Below, piece after piece: positions 46,782 through 55,218 of a DNA stretch of 64,000 bases. The translations under genes and the position numbers were made by a program. Each line of letters begins with the position of its first letter. The stretch's first letter is position 1. Source of the DNA: Colwellia sp. C2M11 (GTDB lineage: Bacteria > Pseudomonadota > Gammaproteobacteria > Enterobacterales > Alteromonadaceae); assembly GCF_018860915.1 (NCBI RefSeq), contig NZ_JAHKQD010000052.1:1-64000 (forward strand), written 5' to 3'. Below the pieces are notes generated by a model. The model was not told where the DNA came from, did no database searches, and saw only the letters and a list, made by a program, of their open reading frames with translations.

Positions 46782-47201
46782 ATGTTGATACGTATTTTCA
46801 TTGTACTTACGTTTGGGATCTTTGGATCTGTTGTATTCGCTGACACGTTAAAGCCTTTTACAAGTGATGGCTGTAGTGCATTTCCTGACGGTACTTTTGC
46901 ACAAAAGAAATTGTGGTTAACCTGTTGCCAACGACATGATTTTGATTATTGGCAAGGAGGCACCTATCAACAACGATTAGCATCGGATAACCGTTTAAAA
47001 ATGTGTGTAACACAAGTAGGCGAGCCTACTATTGCTGCACTGATGTTAGCGGGTGTCAGGGTGGGTGGTACACCTTATTTACCAACAAGTTTTCGATGGG
47101 GTTATGGTTGGAGTTATCCTAGATTTTATGGCGCGCTTTCTGTCGAAGAGTTGCGACAAGTTCAAATCCTTTCAGCAGATATAGTGCTCAACGTAAATTG
47201 A
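46782..47201 (+). CDS. Secreted phospholipase A2-like protein
   Basis: A 139-residue protein with a signal peptide (1-20, ending VVFA). The mature part has four or more cysteines and the pattern DGCSAFPDG...LTCCQRHDFDYWQGG, followed by RLASDNRLKMCV. The CC-x2-HD-x2-Y core resembles the catalytic HD dyad of phospholipase A2, and the remaining cysteines could form disulfides in the periplasm. I chose ATG 46782 because the signal peptide starts there; GTG 46770 is in frame but inside the previous gene. The enzymatic role is inferred from the motif only. Confidence 0.6.
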   Translation: MLIRIFIVLTFGIFGSVVFADTLKPFTSDGCSAFPDGTFAQKKLWLTCCQRHDFDYWQGGTYQQRLASDNRLKMCVTQVGEPTIAALMLAGVRVGGTPYLPTSFRWGYGWSYPRFYGALSVEELRQVQILSADIVLNVN

Positions 47202-47221
47202 TTTAGCAGGTTGGAATGGCG

Positions 47222-47818
47222 TTATTTAAAATAAATAATCATTTCCGCAGCTTCACAATGGCAGTCATACCCACACAAAGTACAGTTATATCCCTGCTTA
47301 CTGTCTTCGTTCCATTTATCTGGGTGAGATTTAACTAATTCCCCACCGCAATGCGTAAAGTAAGCGACAGCGCTATTATTAGGGCTCTGTTTCCAAAGGT
47401 GTGATATTCCAGCTTGAGCGCCTTGCTTTTTAGCGGTTTGAATAGAGAGTTGTAATAATGCTTTTCCTATACCTAAACCACGATACGCTTCATCTACAGT
47501 ATTACACTTGAAGTAACAGCATTGCTCTTTAGGTACTTGCCATAACTCTGGGCTATACCATTGATCTATATTCCAATGCTCTGGCGCAAAAGTAATCCGA
47601 AAACCAATAAGTTTTTTATCGAGCTCTGTTTTCTCAGGGCTTGCATCTGAATTCCATAATGCGACATAACAACAGTTTTCACTTTTACTTATGCCACGAG
47701 AAGCCCAGTCGGCGATGCTTTCTTCATTGAGGTAGCCATCACCATGTACTTCATTAGCTAAATGAATAACCTGTTTGAAGTATTGTGGTGTTAATTTTTC
47801 GTAACTAACATGTGGCAT
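47222..47818 (-). CDS. GNAT-family acetyltransferase with a cysteine-rich tail
   Basis: A 198-residue protein with an acetyl-CoA-binding motif A (CNTVDEAYRGLGIGKALLQL, R-G-x-G-I-G-K) and a following AYFTHCGGEL segment typical of GNAT. The C-terminus NCTLCGYDCHCEAAE holds four cysteines in a CxxCxxxCxC pattern, and a CCYF pair occurs near residue 100. This could bind a metal or sense redox state. It is convergent with the PLA2-like gene. The substrate is unknown. Confidence 0.72.
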   Translation of the reverse strand: MPHVSYEKLTPQYFKQVIHLANEVHGDGYLNEESIADWASRGISKSENCCYVALWNSDASPEKTELDKKLIGFRITFAPEHWNIDQWYSPELWQVPKEQCCYFKCNTVDEAYRGLGIGKALLQLSIQTAKKQGAQAGISHLWKQSPNNSAVAYFTHCGGELVKSHPDKWNEDSKQGYNCTLCGYDCHCEAAEMIIYFK

Positions 47819-48055
47819 AATATTTATAAAAACTCCGCATTAAGGTTTATCGATAAGTTCACACTTGCTTTGGTGAGTATAGCGATCATACCGCAAATAA
47901 ATAAAAAATAACAAAATCATCTCACTATAATATAAAGTGTATTCATGCTTAATGCTCATATAGAGTAAGAGTTAATTCACCTAGTCAGATTAGAGTGATA
48001 GACAATGACTGTCTATGAGACAGCTAGTAAATTTCAGTAATTGAGAGAATGAAAG

Positions 48056-49432
48056 ATGTACGATCCCATGTTAGATGATTCACCTGGTTGTGGTATTCAT
48101 TATCCTAATAGTTATTGGGCAGATGTTTCTGGAGGGCATAGCGAGAATAAACCTGAAGATGACGGACCGCTTACCAAAGATATTACAATTGACGTTGCCA
48201 TAATAGGAGCGGGTTATACCGGACTTTCTTGTGCGCTACATTTGGCGCGCGAACATGGTGTTCAGGCACATATATTTGAAGCGAATCAAACAGCGTGGGG
48301 ATGTAGCGGCAGAAATGCTGGTTTTATTTTAAAATCATCTGGCAGAAAGCCTTACACTACAATGCAGAAGCAATGGGGTGAGGAAGTTATGCGCGGTATT
48401 TATCAAGAAATGTGCGCAGGTGTAGAAACCGTTAATAGCTTAATTGGCGAAGGGATTGATTGCGACCAACAAGAGGCCGGTTATATTAAAGTTGCTCATA
48501 ATCCGAAGATGTTTAAGTCACTGCAAACACAGGCGACATTGCAGAAAAAAATGTTTAATTATGATGTACAAGTACTCTCAAAAAATGAATTACATCAGAA
48601 TTTTATGGCCGATGAAAATGCCTATGGCGCTATTCGCTATCAAGATGGCTTTGGATTAAACCCGCTTAAATTAGCGTGGGGTTATCAAAAATTAGCACGT
48701 CAAGCGGGCGTAAAAGTACATACGTCAACACCAGTACAGTTTGCACAAAGTAAATCCAAGCATCAAGCTGGACAGGATATTGTGCTTACTACGCCGCAAG
48801 GCACTGTTAAAGCTAAAAAAGTAGTTATTGCCACTAATGGATATACACCTAAAGGGTTTCATCCTTTAATAACGAATAGAACCTTACCTGTATTGTCACA
48901 GATTATAGTGACTGAGCCGTTATCGGCCGAGCAATTAGCGGCGTGTAACTTTTTAACGAGTAATGTGGTGATGGATACACGCGCACTAAAGTACTATTAC
49001 CGAAAACTACCTGATAACCGTATTTTATTTGGCGGAAGAGGTGCTATTACAGGTAAAAGCGCTGATGATCCTTATTATGCTAAACGATTGTTATCGGTGT
49101 TAAAAACCAGTTTTCCAGCGCTTACTGCATTGAATATTGACTATGCTTGGTCAGGTTGGATTTGTATGGCACTTGATGATTTACCGCATATTTACCAAGG
49201 TGACAAAGGTACTAAGGATGAAAATATTTTTTATGCCATGGGCTATTGTGGCAGCGGTGTGTCATTTTCGGTACAAGCAGGTAAACGTTTAGCCGAGAAA
49301 GTGGTAGGAAAAACATTACCAAACCTGCCTTTGTACAACACAGCATTACCTAAATTTCCCTTTGCCCCATTACGCAGAGTAGGGCAATGGGGATATTTTC
49401 ATTACGGTATGATTAAAGACAACTATTTCTAG
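48056..49432 (+). CDS. FAD-dependent amine oxidoreductase, PuuB-like
   Basis: A 458-residue flavoenzyme of the DAO family. The FAD-binding motif VAIIGAGYTGLSCAL lies at about 47-61 after an N-terminal extension with DDSPGCGIHYPNSYWAD, which is typical of gamma-glutamylputrescine oxidase-like proteins. Later blocks are GFILKSSGR, VVIATNGYTP and NIFYAMGYCGSGVSFS. Putrescine or another amine is a likely substrate, but no other polyamine gene is adjacent. A hairpin follows. Confidence 0.8.
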   Translation: MYDPMLDDSPGCGIHYPNSYWADVSGGHSENKPEDDGPLTKDITIDVAIIGAGYTGLSCALHLAREHGVQAHIFEANQTAWGCSGRNAGFILKSSGRKPYTTMQKQWGEEVMRGIYQEMCAGVETVNSLIGEGIDCDQQEAGYIKVAHNPKMFKSLQTQATLQKKMFNYDVQVLSKNELHQNFMADENAYGAIRYQDGFGLNPLKLAWGYQKLARQAGVKVHTSTPVQFAQSKSKHQAGQDIVLTTPQGTVKAKKVVIATNGYTPKGFHPLITNRTLPVLSQIIVTEPLSAEQLAACNFLTSNVVMDTRALKYYYRKLPDNRILFGGRGAITGKSADDPYYAKRLLSVLKTSFPALTALNIDYAWSGWICMALDDLPHIYQGDKGTKDENIFYAMGYCGSGVSFSVQAGKRLAEKVVGKTLPNLPLYNTALPKFPFAPLRRVGQWGYFHYGMIKDNYF

Positions 49433-49458
49433 GTTAATTAATTGTCGGCCGTCGATGC

Positions 49459-49485
49459 TAGGCTAATTGATCTTAGCCTACTTAA
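49459..49485. terminator. Hairpin between convergent genes
   Basis: TAGGCTAA (49459-49466) pairs perfectly with TTAGCCTA (49473-49480) around TTGATC. It lies between the oxidoreductase and the convergent dehydrogenase gene and may serve both directions. The T-run is weak; related GGCTTAG/TTAGGCC pieces continue to 49510. Confidence 0.5.
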
Positions 49486-49511
49486 TTTTGGCTTAGTTAA
49501 TGTTAGGCCAA

Positions 49512-50483
49512 TTAAAGGCTGTCGAGGCGACTCAACTTTTTACCTTGTTTAAAGGCGGCAATATTCTCGCTAAGCAAATCAATTAACCGTTGCTGCGATT
49601 CATTACTTGCCCAAGCAATATGCGCCGTAATTTTTAAATTATCGACACTGTTTTCTTGTAAGGCGATGAGTAATGGATGATCAGCCGGTGGTGGCTCTTG
49701 CTCTAATACATCAAGCACAGCGTAAGCTATTTGTTTAGATTTTAATGCAGCCAGTAAATCAATGCTATTGACTAATGGACCACGTGCGGTATTAATTAAC
49801 AATGCGTTAGGCTTCATCTTAGCTAAAACGTTTTTATTAATTAAGTTGGTTGTGTCTTTGGTTTGCGGGCAATGTAAGCTGATAATATCTGCTTGTGCTA
49901 TCGCTTGGTCAAAGCTAACTCTGCCTTGGCGCACTGTCGTACTACCTGGGCGTTCGCTAATTAATACCTGCATATTAAAGGCCGTCGCAAGATCGACCAC
50001 CGTTTTTCCTAAACATCCGTAGCCAATAACGGCTAAGGTTTTACCTGAAAGCTCGGTAATTGCATTGCCATGATAGCAAAAAGTATCACTTTTTTGCCAA
50101 TGCCCCTGAGCTGTATTGCTATTATGGTGAGATGTTTGTTGATAATACTCAAGTATTTGAGCAAAGACATATTGCGCAATAGAATTACCAGCATACCCAC
50201 TAACATTGGTAACAGCAATATTGTGTTGGTTTGCCGCGTTGATATCAATATTGTTATACCCGGTAGCAGCGATACAAATTAATTTCAACTGTGGTAGTTG
50301 CGCTAACATTTCAGCGGTAAAAACTACTTTGTTAGTGATAATAATTTCAGCATCTATACAGCGTTCAAGTATCTGCTCTGTTGTCGTTGTTGGGTAGCAA
50401 GTAAGGTTAGTAACTGCTTGCTCTATTGTCGCAAAAGATATGTTTGCGCTAAAAGTTTTACTATCTAAAAAAACGGCTTTCAA
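49512..50483 (-). CDS. D-2-hydroxyacid dehydrogenase (glycerate/hydroxypyruvate type)
   Basis: An NAD(P)-dependent 2-hydroxyacid dehydrogenase of 323 residues. The nucleotide-binding motif is GYGCLG (154-159) and the catalytic residues are R234 (NTARGP), E263 (VLEQEPP) and H288 (ITAHIAWAS). Similar proteins are glycerate dehydrogenase/hydroxypyruvate reductases. The start is TTG at 50481-50483 with AGGAAA upstream; the protein begins MKAVFLDSKTF. It lies 83 bases downstream of nnrS on the same strand. Confidence 0.85.
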   Translation of the reverse strand: MKAVFLDSKTFSANISFATIEQAVTNLTCYPTTTTEQILERCIDAEIIITNKVVFTAEMLAQLPQLKLICIAATGYNNIDINAANQHNIAVTNVSGYAGNSIAQYVFAQILEYYQQTSHHNSNTAQGHWQKSDTFCYHGNAITELSGKTLAVIGYGCLGKTVVDLATAFNMQVLISERPGSTTVRQGRVSFDQAIAQADIISLHCPQTKDTTNLINKNVLAKMKPNALLINTARGPLVNSIDLLAALKSKQIAYAVLDVLEQEPPPADHPLLIALQENSVDNLKITAHIAWASNESQQRLIDLLSENIAAFKQGKKLSRLDSL

Positions 50484-50566
50484 ATTGAATTATTTCCTAT
50501 TGTCTTTATTGTCATCTTGCATGTTAGCAGTTTTTCGCCACTTAGCATTAATAAGGCTACGTTGCT

Positions 50567-51772
50567 TTATCCAGGGCGACCATCTTTTCTAGCGCGCATT
50601 AACATAGGCGCATAAGTTATTACAAATACTCCAAATGCTAATAGCCAAAAAGATCCACTAATATCGATAAATAATAGCGTTTTTTCAGGCGCAATCCATG
50701 GGCCAATAGCACGAATAAGTGCAGCCAGTGTAATGAATATATAAGCTAATGTCATTGCTTTTGGAGGAGATAATGGGCGACCGGTATGGCCCAGTGACAC
50801 CCTTGATATCATCGCTAAAATTAAACCACCCATGCCGCCAATAGTAAGCAAATGCCAAATATGATTACTGGGTATTTCAGTCGTTAAGTAACTAGCGCCT
50901 AAAATGATTAACCCATAAGCAATAAATTTAATTGAGATATGTAAAGACCACAAAAGTGGCACTCCAAGCGTTATCCAAGGTTTCCACCTTAACCAGCGCA
51001 TTGTTTGAAAGCCTCCAGCAATAATTAATAACACGCCAAAACTTAAATCAGCAAAGCCGATAACAGGCTCTAATAACAAATACAACATGGCGATACCTAA
51101 GCTACCATTCGTAAGCAGCTCTAACCATGGTAACGGGGTTGCTTTAGGGGTATTCGTTCCGTTAGCAGTAAACATAGGCGTAACGCGCCCCGCCATTACT
51201 GACATTAAAAAAGTGACTAGCATCACTCCCGCATAGGCCGAATAATTAATGGTAAAGGTGTTAGGGTAATAAATCGCTAAATGCATTTCTACATTGGCAA
51301 TAGAAAACAATAGTAATAAAGGAACAAAAAATAAATTGCGATATTGTTTAATCGCTATCAGTGGTTTTGCTAAAACAAAAGCAACGGCAGGTAAAAAGCT
51401 TAAATCAAGAATCGTTGTTAATGAATGGCCAAATATGTCAGGAAACAGCAGGGCAATACGACCCGTAAGCCAAATTAAGAACAACATCAGTAAAGTTGTA
51501 CCTTGAGCACCACGCGCTCCAGTCCAATTTTGTACGGCGGTAAGTAGAAAGCCTGCAATAATTGCACAGCCGAAACCAAAAATCATTTCGTGAATATGCC
51601 ACCAATAACCACCACCCAAAGGTGATAAAGTGATGGTGCCCTTATACATTAATAACCAAAGTATGACCGCCACCATACTGAAAATAGCACCACTAAGAAA
51701 AAATGGCCGGAAGCCTAAACGTAGTAGTGGTGTGATTTTTTGCTCTTTTTCTAGGTCGGTAATTTGCATCAT
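50567..51772 (-). CDS. nnrS: NnrS family membrane protein
   Basis: NnrS is a polytopic heme- and copper-containing membrane protein linked to nitric oxide stress and denitrification. The 401-residue protein has about 12 membrane helices and the signatures LRLGFRPFFLSGAIF and WWHIHEMIFGFGCAIIAGFL near the N-terminus and LGHTGRPL near the C-terminus. AAGG precedes the double ATG at 51767-51772. An FNR/NnrR-type box with a well-placed -10 lies upstream. Confidence 0.92.
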   Translation of the reverse strand: MMQITDLEKEQKITPLLRLGFRPFFLSGAIFSMVAVILWLLMYKGTITLSPLGGGYWWHIHEMIFGFGCAIIAGFLLTAVQNWTGARGAQGTTLLMLFLIWLTGRIALLFPDIFGHSLTTILDLSFLPAVAFVLAKPLIAIKQYRNLFFVPLLLLFSIANVEMHLAIYYPNTFTINYSAYAGVMLVTFLMSVMAGRVTPMFTANGTNTPKATPLPWLELLTNGSLGIAMLYLLLEPVIGFADLSFGVLLIIAGGFQTMRWLRWKPWITLGVPLLWSLHISIKFIAYGLIILGASYLTTEIPSNHIWHLLTIGGMGGLILAMISRVSLGHTGRPLSPPKAMTLAYIFITLAALIRAIGPWIAPEKTLLFIDISGSFWLLAFGVFVITYAPMLMRARKDGRPG

Positions 51773-51820
51773 TGTTACCTTGTAAAATTCTTGAGTAATT
51801 TACTCGGGTATTATGGAGGT

Positions 51821-51861
51821 ATTGTAATGAAATAGTTTTTAATTTGCTTGAATTAGATCAA
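51821..51861 (-). promoter_or_regulatory. FNR/NnrR-type promoter of nnrS
   Basis: Read on the minus strand, TTGATCTAATTCAA (51848-51861) matches the TTGAT-N4-ATCAA box with one mismatch. TACAAT (51821-51826) has its centre 31 bases downstream of the box centre, which puts the box at about -41.5, the class II FNR position. A palindrome GAGTAA-T-TTACTC (51793-51805) lies in the leader. Confidence 0.65.
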
Positions 51862-51910
51862 TAAAATGCTCTTATCAATGAAATGACAACAGAATAAAAT
51901 AGGGTAAAAG

Positions 51911-51969
51911 GTACCAACCTAAGTCAGATAAAACCTTGGTTGCTAGGTCGATCTTAACTTAGTTGGTAT
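51911..51969 (-). terminator. Possible terminator after the thioredoxin gene
   Basis: TACCAACCTAAGT (51912-51924) and AACTTAGTTGGTA (51956-51968) form a long stem with one bulge; an inner ACCTTGGT/TAGGT arm makes it branched. On the minus strand it is followed by CCTTTTACCC, so it probably ends trx transcription before nnrS. Confidence 0.45.
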
Positions 51970-51988
51970 TTACTTAGCTAGTACGAGC

Positions 51989-52321
51989 TTATTGATTAAC
52001 GAAAGCTCTAATTTTACTGACCGATGAAGCCCCAACATTGGTTGCAATTGGTTCACCATTTTTTAATAACAGCAGTGTTGGAAGACCTCTAATACCATAT
52101 TTTACCATTAGCTCTTGACTATTATCTGCGTCAATTTTAACTACTTTAAGGCTTTCGTTCTCTTGTGCTATTTGCTCTACTACAGGCGCAATCATTTTAC
52201 ACGGCCCACACCACTGGGCGTAAAAATCAACCAGAACATCTCCTTTAAATTGCAGTACCTCTGTCTCATATTCTTCTGCAGTGATGGCTTTAACGGTATT
52301 TAATTGTGTTTGAACAGTCAT
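51989..52321 (-). CDS. Thioredoxin
   Basis: A 110-residue cytoplasmic thioredoxin with the active site W37-C38-G39-P40-C41 in DFYAQWCGPCKMIAPV and the cis-proline in GIRGLPTLLLLKNG. Length is normal. AAGGA precedes the start on the minus strand. It is divergently transcribed from the LysR gene, with palindromes in the shared 129-base region, so it is probably a target of that regulator and not the housekeeping trxA. Confidence 0.93.
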   Translation of the reverse strand: MTVQTQLNTVKAITAEEYETEVLQFKGDVLVDFYAQWCGPCKMIAPVVEQIAQENESLKVVKIDADNSQELMVKYGIRGLPTLLLLKNGEPIATNVGASSVSKIRAFVNQ

Positions 52322-52360
52322 TTTTTATTCCTTAAGTTTACAAATAGGTTTCCAAATAAA

Positions 52361-52440
52361 TATACAAACCGAAGTATATTCAAGTTGTATTAACTTGATT
52401 AGCCGTGTTTAATGAGAACTATTGTTCCATAAATGAAACA
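52361..52440. promoter_or_regulatory. Palindromes in the thioredoxin-LysR divergent region
   Basis: Three inverted repeats occur here: TATAC-N8-GTATA (52361-52378), TCAAGTT-GTATT-AACTTGA (52380-52398, perfect 7-bp arms) and TGTTCCATAAATGAAACA (52423-52440, one mismatch pair). The second has the T-N11-A form of LysR-type operators. They are centred between the two start codons. Confidence 0.55.
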
Positions 52441-52450
52441 GTGATGTTTA

Positions 52451-53332
52451 ATGATAACGAATTTAGATGATCTATTACTTTTTGTTGTATTAGTAGAAGC
52501 TGGGACTTTTACCGCGGGCGCCAAAAAACTCAACATGCCTAAATCAACATTAAGTAGGCGGCTAGCGCAGTTAGAAGATAAGTTAGGTAGTGAGTTATTG
52601 ATACGTACTACACGTAACCAAACGTTAACAGAAAGCGGGCGCTTACTTTATTGTGCTTGTAAAAACCACATTGATGCGTTGAGCAAAGTGGAAGAGAAAA
52701 TTGGCTCATTGATAGACCAGCCACAAGGTAATTTGAATATTCTATTACCGTTAGAATTCTTCAATAAAGTGATCAGTACCTTGATTGTAGACTTTGTGCA
52801 GTTATATCCAAAAATTGCCTTGAACTGTCAACATTACTCAGCAGCAATGCCTGAATTTGATCATCATTACGACTTATGTTTTGTGTTGCACGAGCAGACA
52901 TTACCAGCATCTAATTGGATAGGAAAAGAACTATTAAGTTTTCCTCAATCTATTTATGCGTCATCAGAATTTGATACGCGCAACATTAAAACGCCAGAAG
53001 ATTTATCTCAATACCCCTGTATTCTATCGGAGGATGGCCAGCCATGGTTTTTTCGTGATAATAATAAATTACAAGCCGTTTATGGTCAGAACCGTATTAC
53101 GCTCTCTAGCCCTGAAATGCGTTTACAGGCGACTCAGAAAAATCTTGGTTTGTGTAAGCTTGCTGATTATGTTTTACAGTCTTCGTCTCAAAAAGAGCAG
53201 CTACAACGTTTATCACTAACTAAAAAACCGACGGCGCAACGTTTAAGCGTGCTGTATCAAAGTAGAAATGTTGCGATGAAAACCCGCATTTTCTTGGATT
53301 TTTTTCAAAGTAATATTGGTCAATTACTTTGA
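52451..53332 (+). CDS. LysR-family transcriptional regulator
   Basis: A 293-residue LysR-type regulator with an N-terminal winged helix (about 1-60: FVVLVEAGTFTAGAKKLNMPKSTLSRRLAQLED split around residue 25) and a periplasmic-binding-like effector domain from about 90. The sequence is of the CrgA/DsdC-like group that often controls a divergent neighbour, here the thioredoxin gene. The effector is not visible. A hairpin terminator follows at 53401-53417. Confidence 0.87.
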   Translation: MITNLDDLLLFVVLVEAGTFTAGAKKLNMPKSTLSRRLAQLEDKLGSELLIRTTRNQTLTESGRLLYCACKNHIDALSKVEEKIGSLIDQPQGNLNILLPLEFFNKVISTLIVDFVQLYPKIALNCQHYSAAMPEFDHHYDLCFVLHEQTLPASNWIGKELLSFPQSIYASSEFDTRNIKTPEDLSQYPCILSEDGQPWFFRDNNKLQAVYGQNRITLSSPEMRLQATQKNLGLCKLADYVLQSSSQKEQLQRLSLTKKPTAQRLSVLYQSRNVAMKTRIFLDFFQSNIGQLL

Positions 53333-53386
53333 TTTTATAGCTGCTTAAATGTGGCTGTATATAAATACAACTTTTTGTGGTTTCTC

Positions 53387-53533
53387 CTTTCTACAAGAAG
53401 GAAGGCAAAATGCCTTCTTTCACACATCAACCAGTCAAGGGCGGATGTTTTTAACTAATTGATTTGCTGATAACAATCGAGTAATGTGAATATATTATAA
53501 AATTATGGACGATTGATACCCTCTTGTAGAAAG
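53387..53533 (+). repeat. Inverted-repeat-bounded stretch, possible MITE remnant
   Basis: CTTTCTACAAGA (53387-53398) is the exact reverse complement of TCTTGTAGAAAG (53522-53533), and GG/CC flanks extend the match with gaps. The 147-base unit is non-coding and also contains the hairpin GAAGGCA-AAA-TGCCTTC (53401-53417), which has a TTTC tail and can end transcription of the LysR gene. Confidence 0.5.
53401..53421 (+). terminator. Terminator after the LysR gene
   Basis: GAAGGCA (53401-53407) pairs with TGCCTTC (53411-53417) around AAA, followed by TTTC. The stem is short but GC-rich compared with the surroundings. Confidence 0.55.
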
Positions 53534-53635
53534 AAGGTATGTTGCATCATGATAAAGCTGTTATAAAGCCAATCGGGCACCGAGTATTATCGTAAAGTTG
53601 TTTTCATCTGAGAAAATAAAATAAAAGGAAGTAAC

Positions 53636-55213
53636 ATGGCTGCCAAGTCAAATTTAGTAAACCTTGATGCAATGATCAAAAGAGCTGATTTTGCACACAA
53701 ACAAGATGAAAATTCATCTTTTGAAACCTTTAATAGCATTCCTGCTCGGGAACTAGCTTCAGGTAGTCCTATAGTCGCTTTACTAAGAAAGCCTGACTTT
53801 CAAAGAGAAACAAACCATTGGACACCAGATCAAGTTGTTTCTTTGCTTGAGTGCTATATCAATGGCGATCTAATTCCTTCTGTAATTTTATGGATGTCTC
53901 CTTCGTTTTTATTTGTTATTGATGGAGGGCATCGATTAAGCGTGATCCGCGCTTGGATGGAAGATGATTACGGTGATGGGCAAATATCACATAAACTATT
54001 TGGGCATGATATTTCTTCTGAACAAAAAAAAGCGGCGGAAAAAACGAGGAAACTTGTTAAAGAAAAAATTGGTGCCTGGAGTTATTATCAAAGCCTTTTA
54101 AAAGACAACGATAGTGATGATATAACACCTGAACAAAGAAAAAAATTAAGCACTTTGACTGCTCGTGGGTTACCTGTGCAGTGGGTGAAAGGAGATACTG
54201 ATAAGGCAGAGACATCATTCTTCAATATAAATATGAAAGGAACTCCTTTAGATCCTCTCGAAGAGTTGCTATTAAGGAATAGAAAAAGACCTGTACCAAT
54301 CGCTGCAAGAGCAATTATTCGAGCAGGTAAAGGACATCGTTATTGGTCATTATTTGAGAAAGAGAAAACAGAAGTTATTGAAGCGCAGTCGCTTAAATTG
54401 CACCGTTTATTATTTGATCCTGAGATAAAAAAGCCGATAAAAACTCTGGATTTACCACTAAGTGGTTCTAAAGGTATTAGAACAGCAATTCAAATACTGA
54501 TTGATTTTATCCTAATTGCAAACTCCAATCAGAAAGACGGTGTGGTGAAATTAGATAAATATCCAGAAGATTTATCCGGTGACGGCACTCTTGATGTCTT
54601 GAAAAAAACTATTACGTTAGCATCAAGAATTACTGGAAATGATCGCGGTAGCCTTGGGCTTCACCCTGCAATATATTTCTATGGTCCTACAGGTCGTCAC
54701 TCAAGCGCTATGTTTTTAGGTGCTATAACTCTTTTCAATGAAAAACTAATACAAAACAATAAATCCTTTTTTACTAAATTTACAAATGTTAGAGCAAAAT
54801 TAGAAGCAATACTTATTAGTAATAAAGAGCTTGTCGCTACTATTTTACAAAAACATATTAGTCATAAACGGGTTAATATTTTTAAAGACTTGCTAGAGAA
54901 AATTGTCGTTAAGTTATCAGAAGAACAAGAAATAACACAAAATGACTTAATTGTATTTTCTCAATTGGACGGTAAATTAATTTCTGGTGATGTTCAAAAT
55001 GGTAACTCTAAAATAACAGATGAACAAAAGAGTAAATTATTTATTAATGTAGCTTTAAATAATGCTCTTACGTGTCCTATTTGTAATGGTTATTTAGATG
55101 TAGATAAATCAGTATCTTATGATCACATACAAAGAGTTAGAGAAGGTGGCGTAGGAAACTCTGAAAACGTACAACTTACGCACCCTTATTGTAACCAATC
55201 AATTAAGCAGTAA
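53636..55213 (+). CDS. DUF262-HNH fusion protein, candidate nuclease
   Basis: A 525-residue protein joining a DUF262/ParB-like N-terminal domain to a C-terminal HNH nuclease. The N-part has PDFQR (53-57) and VIDGGHRLSVIRAW with DGGHR at 96-100, the DGQQR-type motif of DUF262. The C-part has C480-x2-C483, D496-H497-I, N508/N511 and H516-PYC519-N520, a zinc-ribbon HNH fold. Between them is a helical region of about 300 residues without a known motif. GmrSD-type type IV restriction enzymes combine DUF262 with a different HNH (DUF1524), so restriction of modified DNA is a plausible inference. Flanks look mobile. Confidence 0.78.
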   Translation: MAAKSNLVNLDAMIKRADFAHKQDENSSFETFNSIPARELASGSPIVALLRKPDFQRETNHWTPDQVVSLLECYINGDLIPSVILWMSPSFLFVIDGGHRLSVIRAWMEDDYGDGQISHKLFGHDISSEQKKAAEKTRKLVKEKIGAWSYYQSLLKDNDSDDITPEQRKKLSTLTARGLPVQWVKGDTDKAETSFFNINMKGTPLDPLEELLLRNRKRPVPIAARAIIRAGKGHRYWSLFEKEKTEVIEAQSLKLHRLLFDPEIKKPIKTLDLPLSGSKGIRTAIQILIDFILIANSNQKDGVVKLDKYPEDLSGDGTLDVLKKTITLASRITGNDRGSLGLHPAIYFYGPTGRHSSAMFLGAITLFNEKLIQNNKSFFTKFTNVRAKLEAILISNKELVATILQKHISHKRVNIFKDLLEKIVVKLSEEQEITQNDLIVFSQLDGKLISGDVQNGNSKITDEQKSKLFINVALNNALTCPICNGYLDVDKSVSYDHIQRVREGGVGNSENVQLTHPYCNQSIKQ

Positions 55214-55218
55214 GGCTT

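Larger units (their letters stand above)
53333..53635 (+). other. Intergenic region before the DUF262-HNH gene
   Basis: A 303-base gap with an inverted-repeat-bounded stretch (53387-53533) and the LysR terminator inside it. The last 100 bases have no recognised promoter; a strong AAGGAAG ribosome binding site (53625-53631) belongs to the next gene. Confidence 0.55.
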
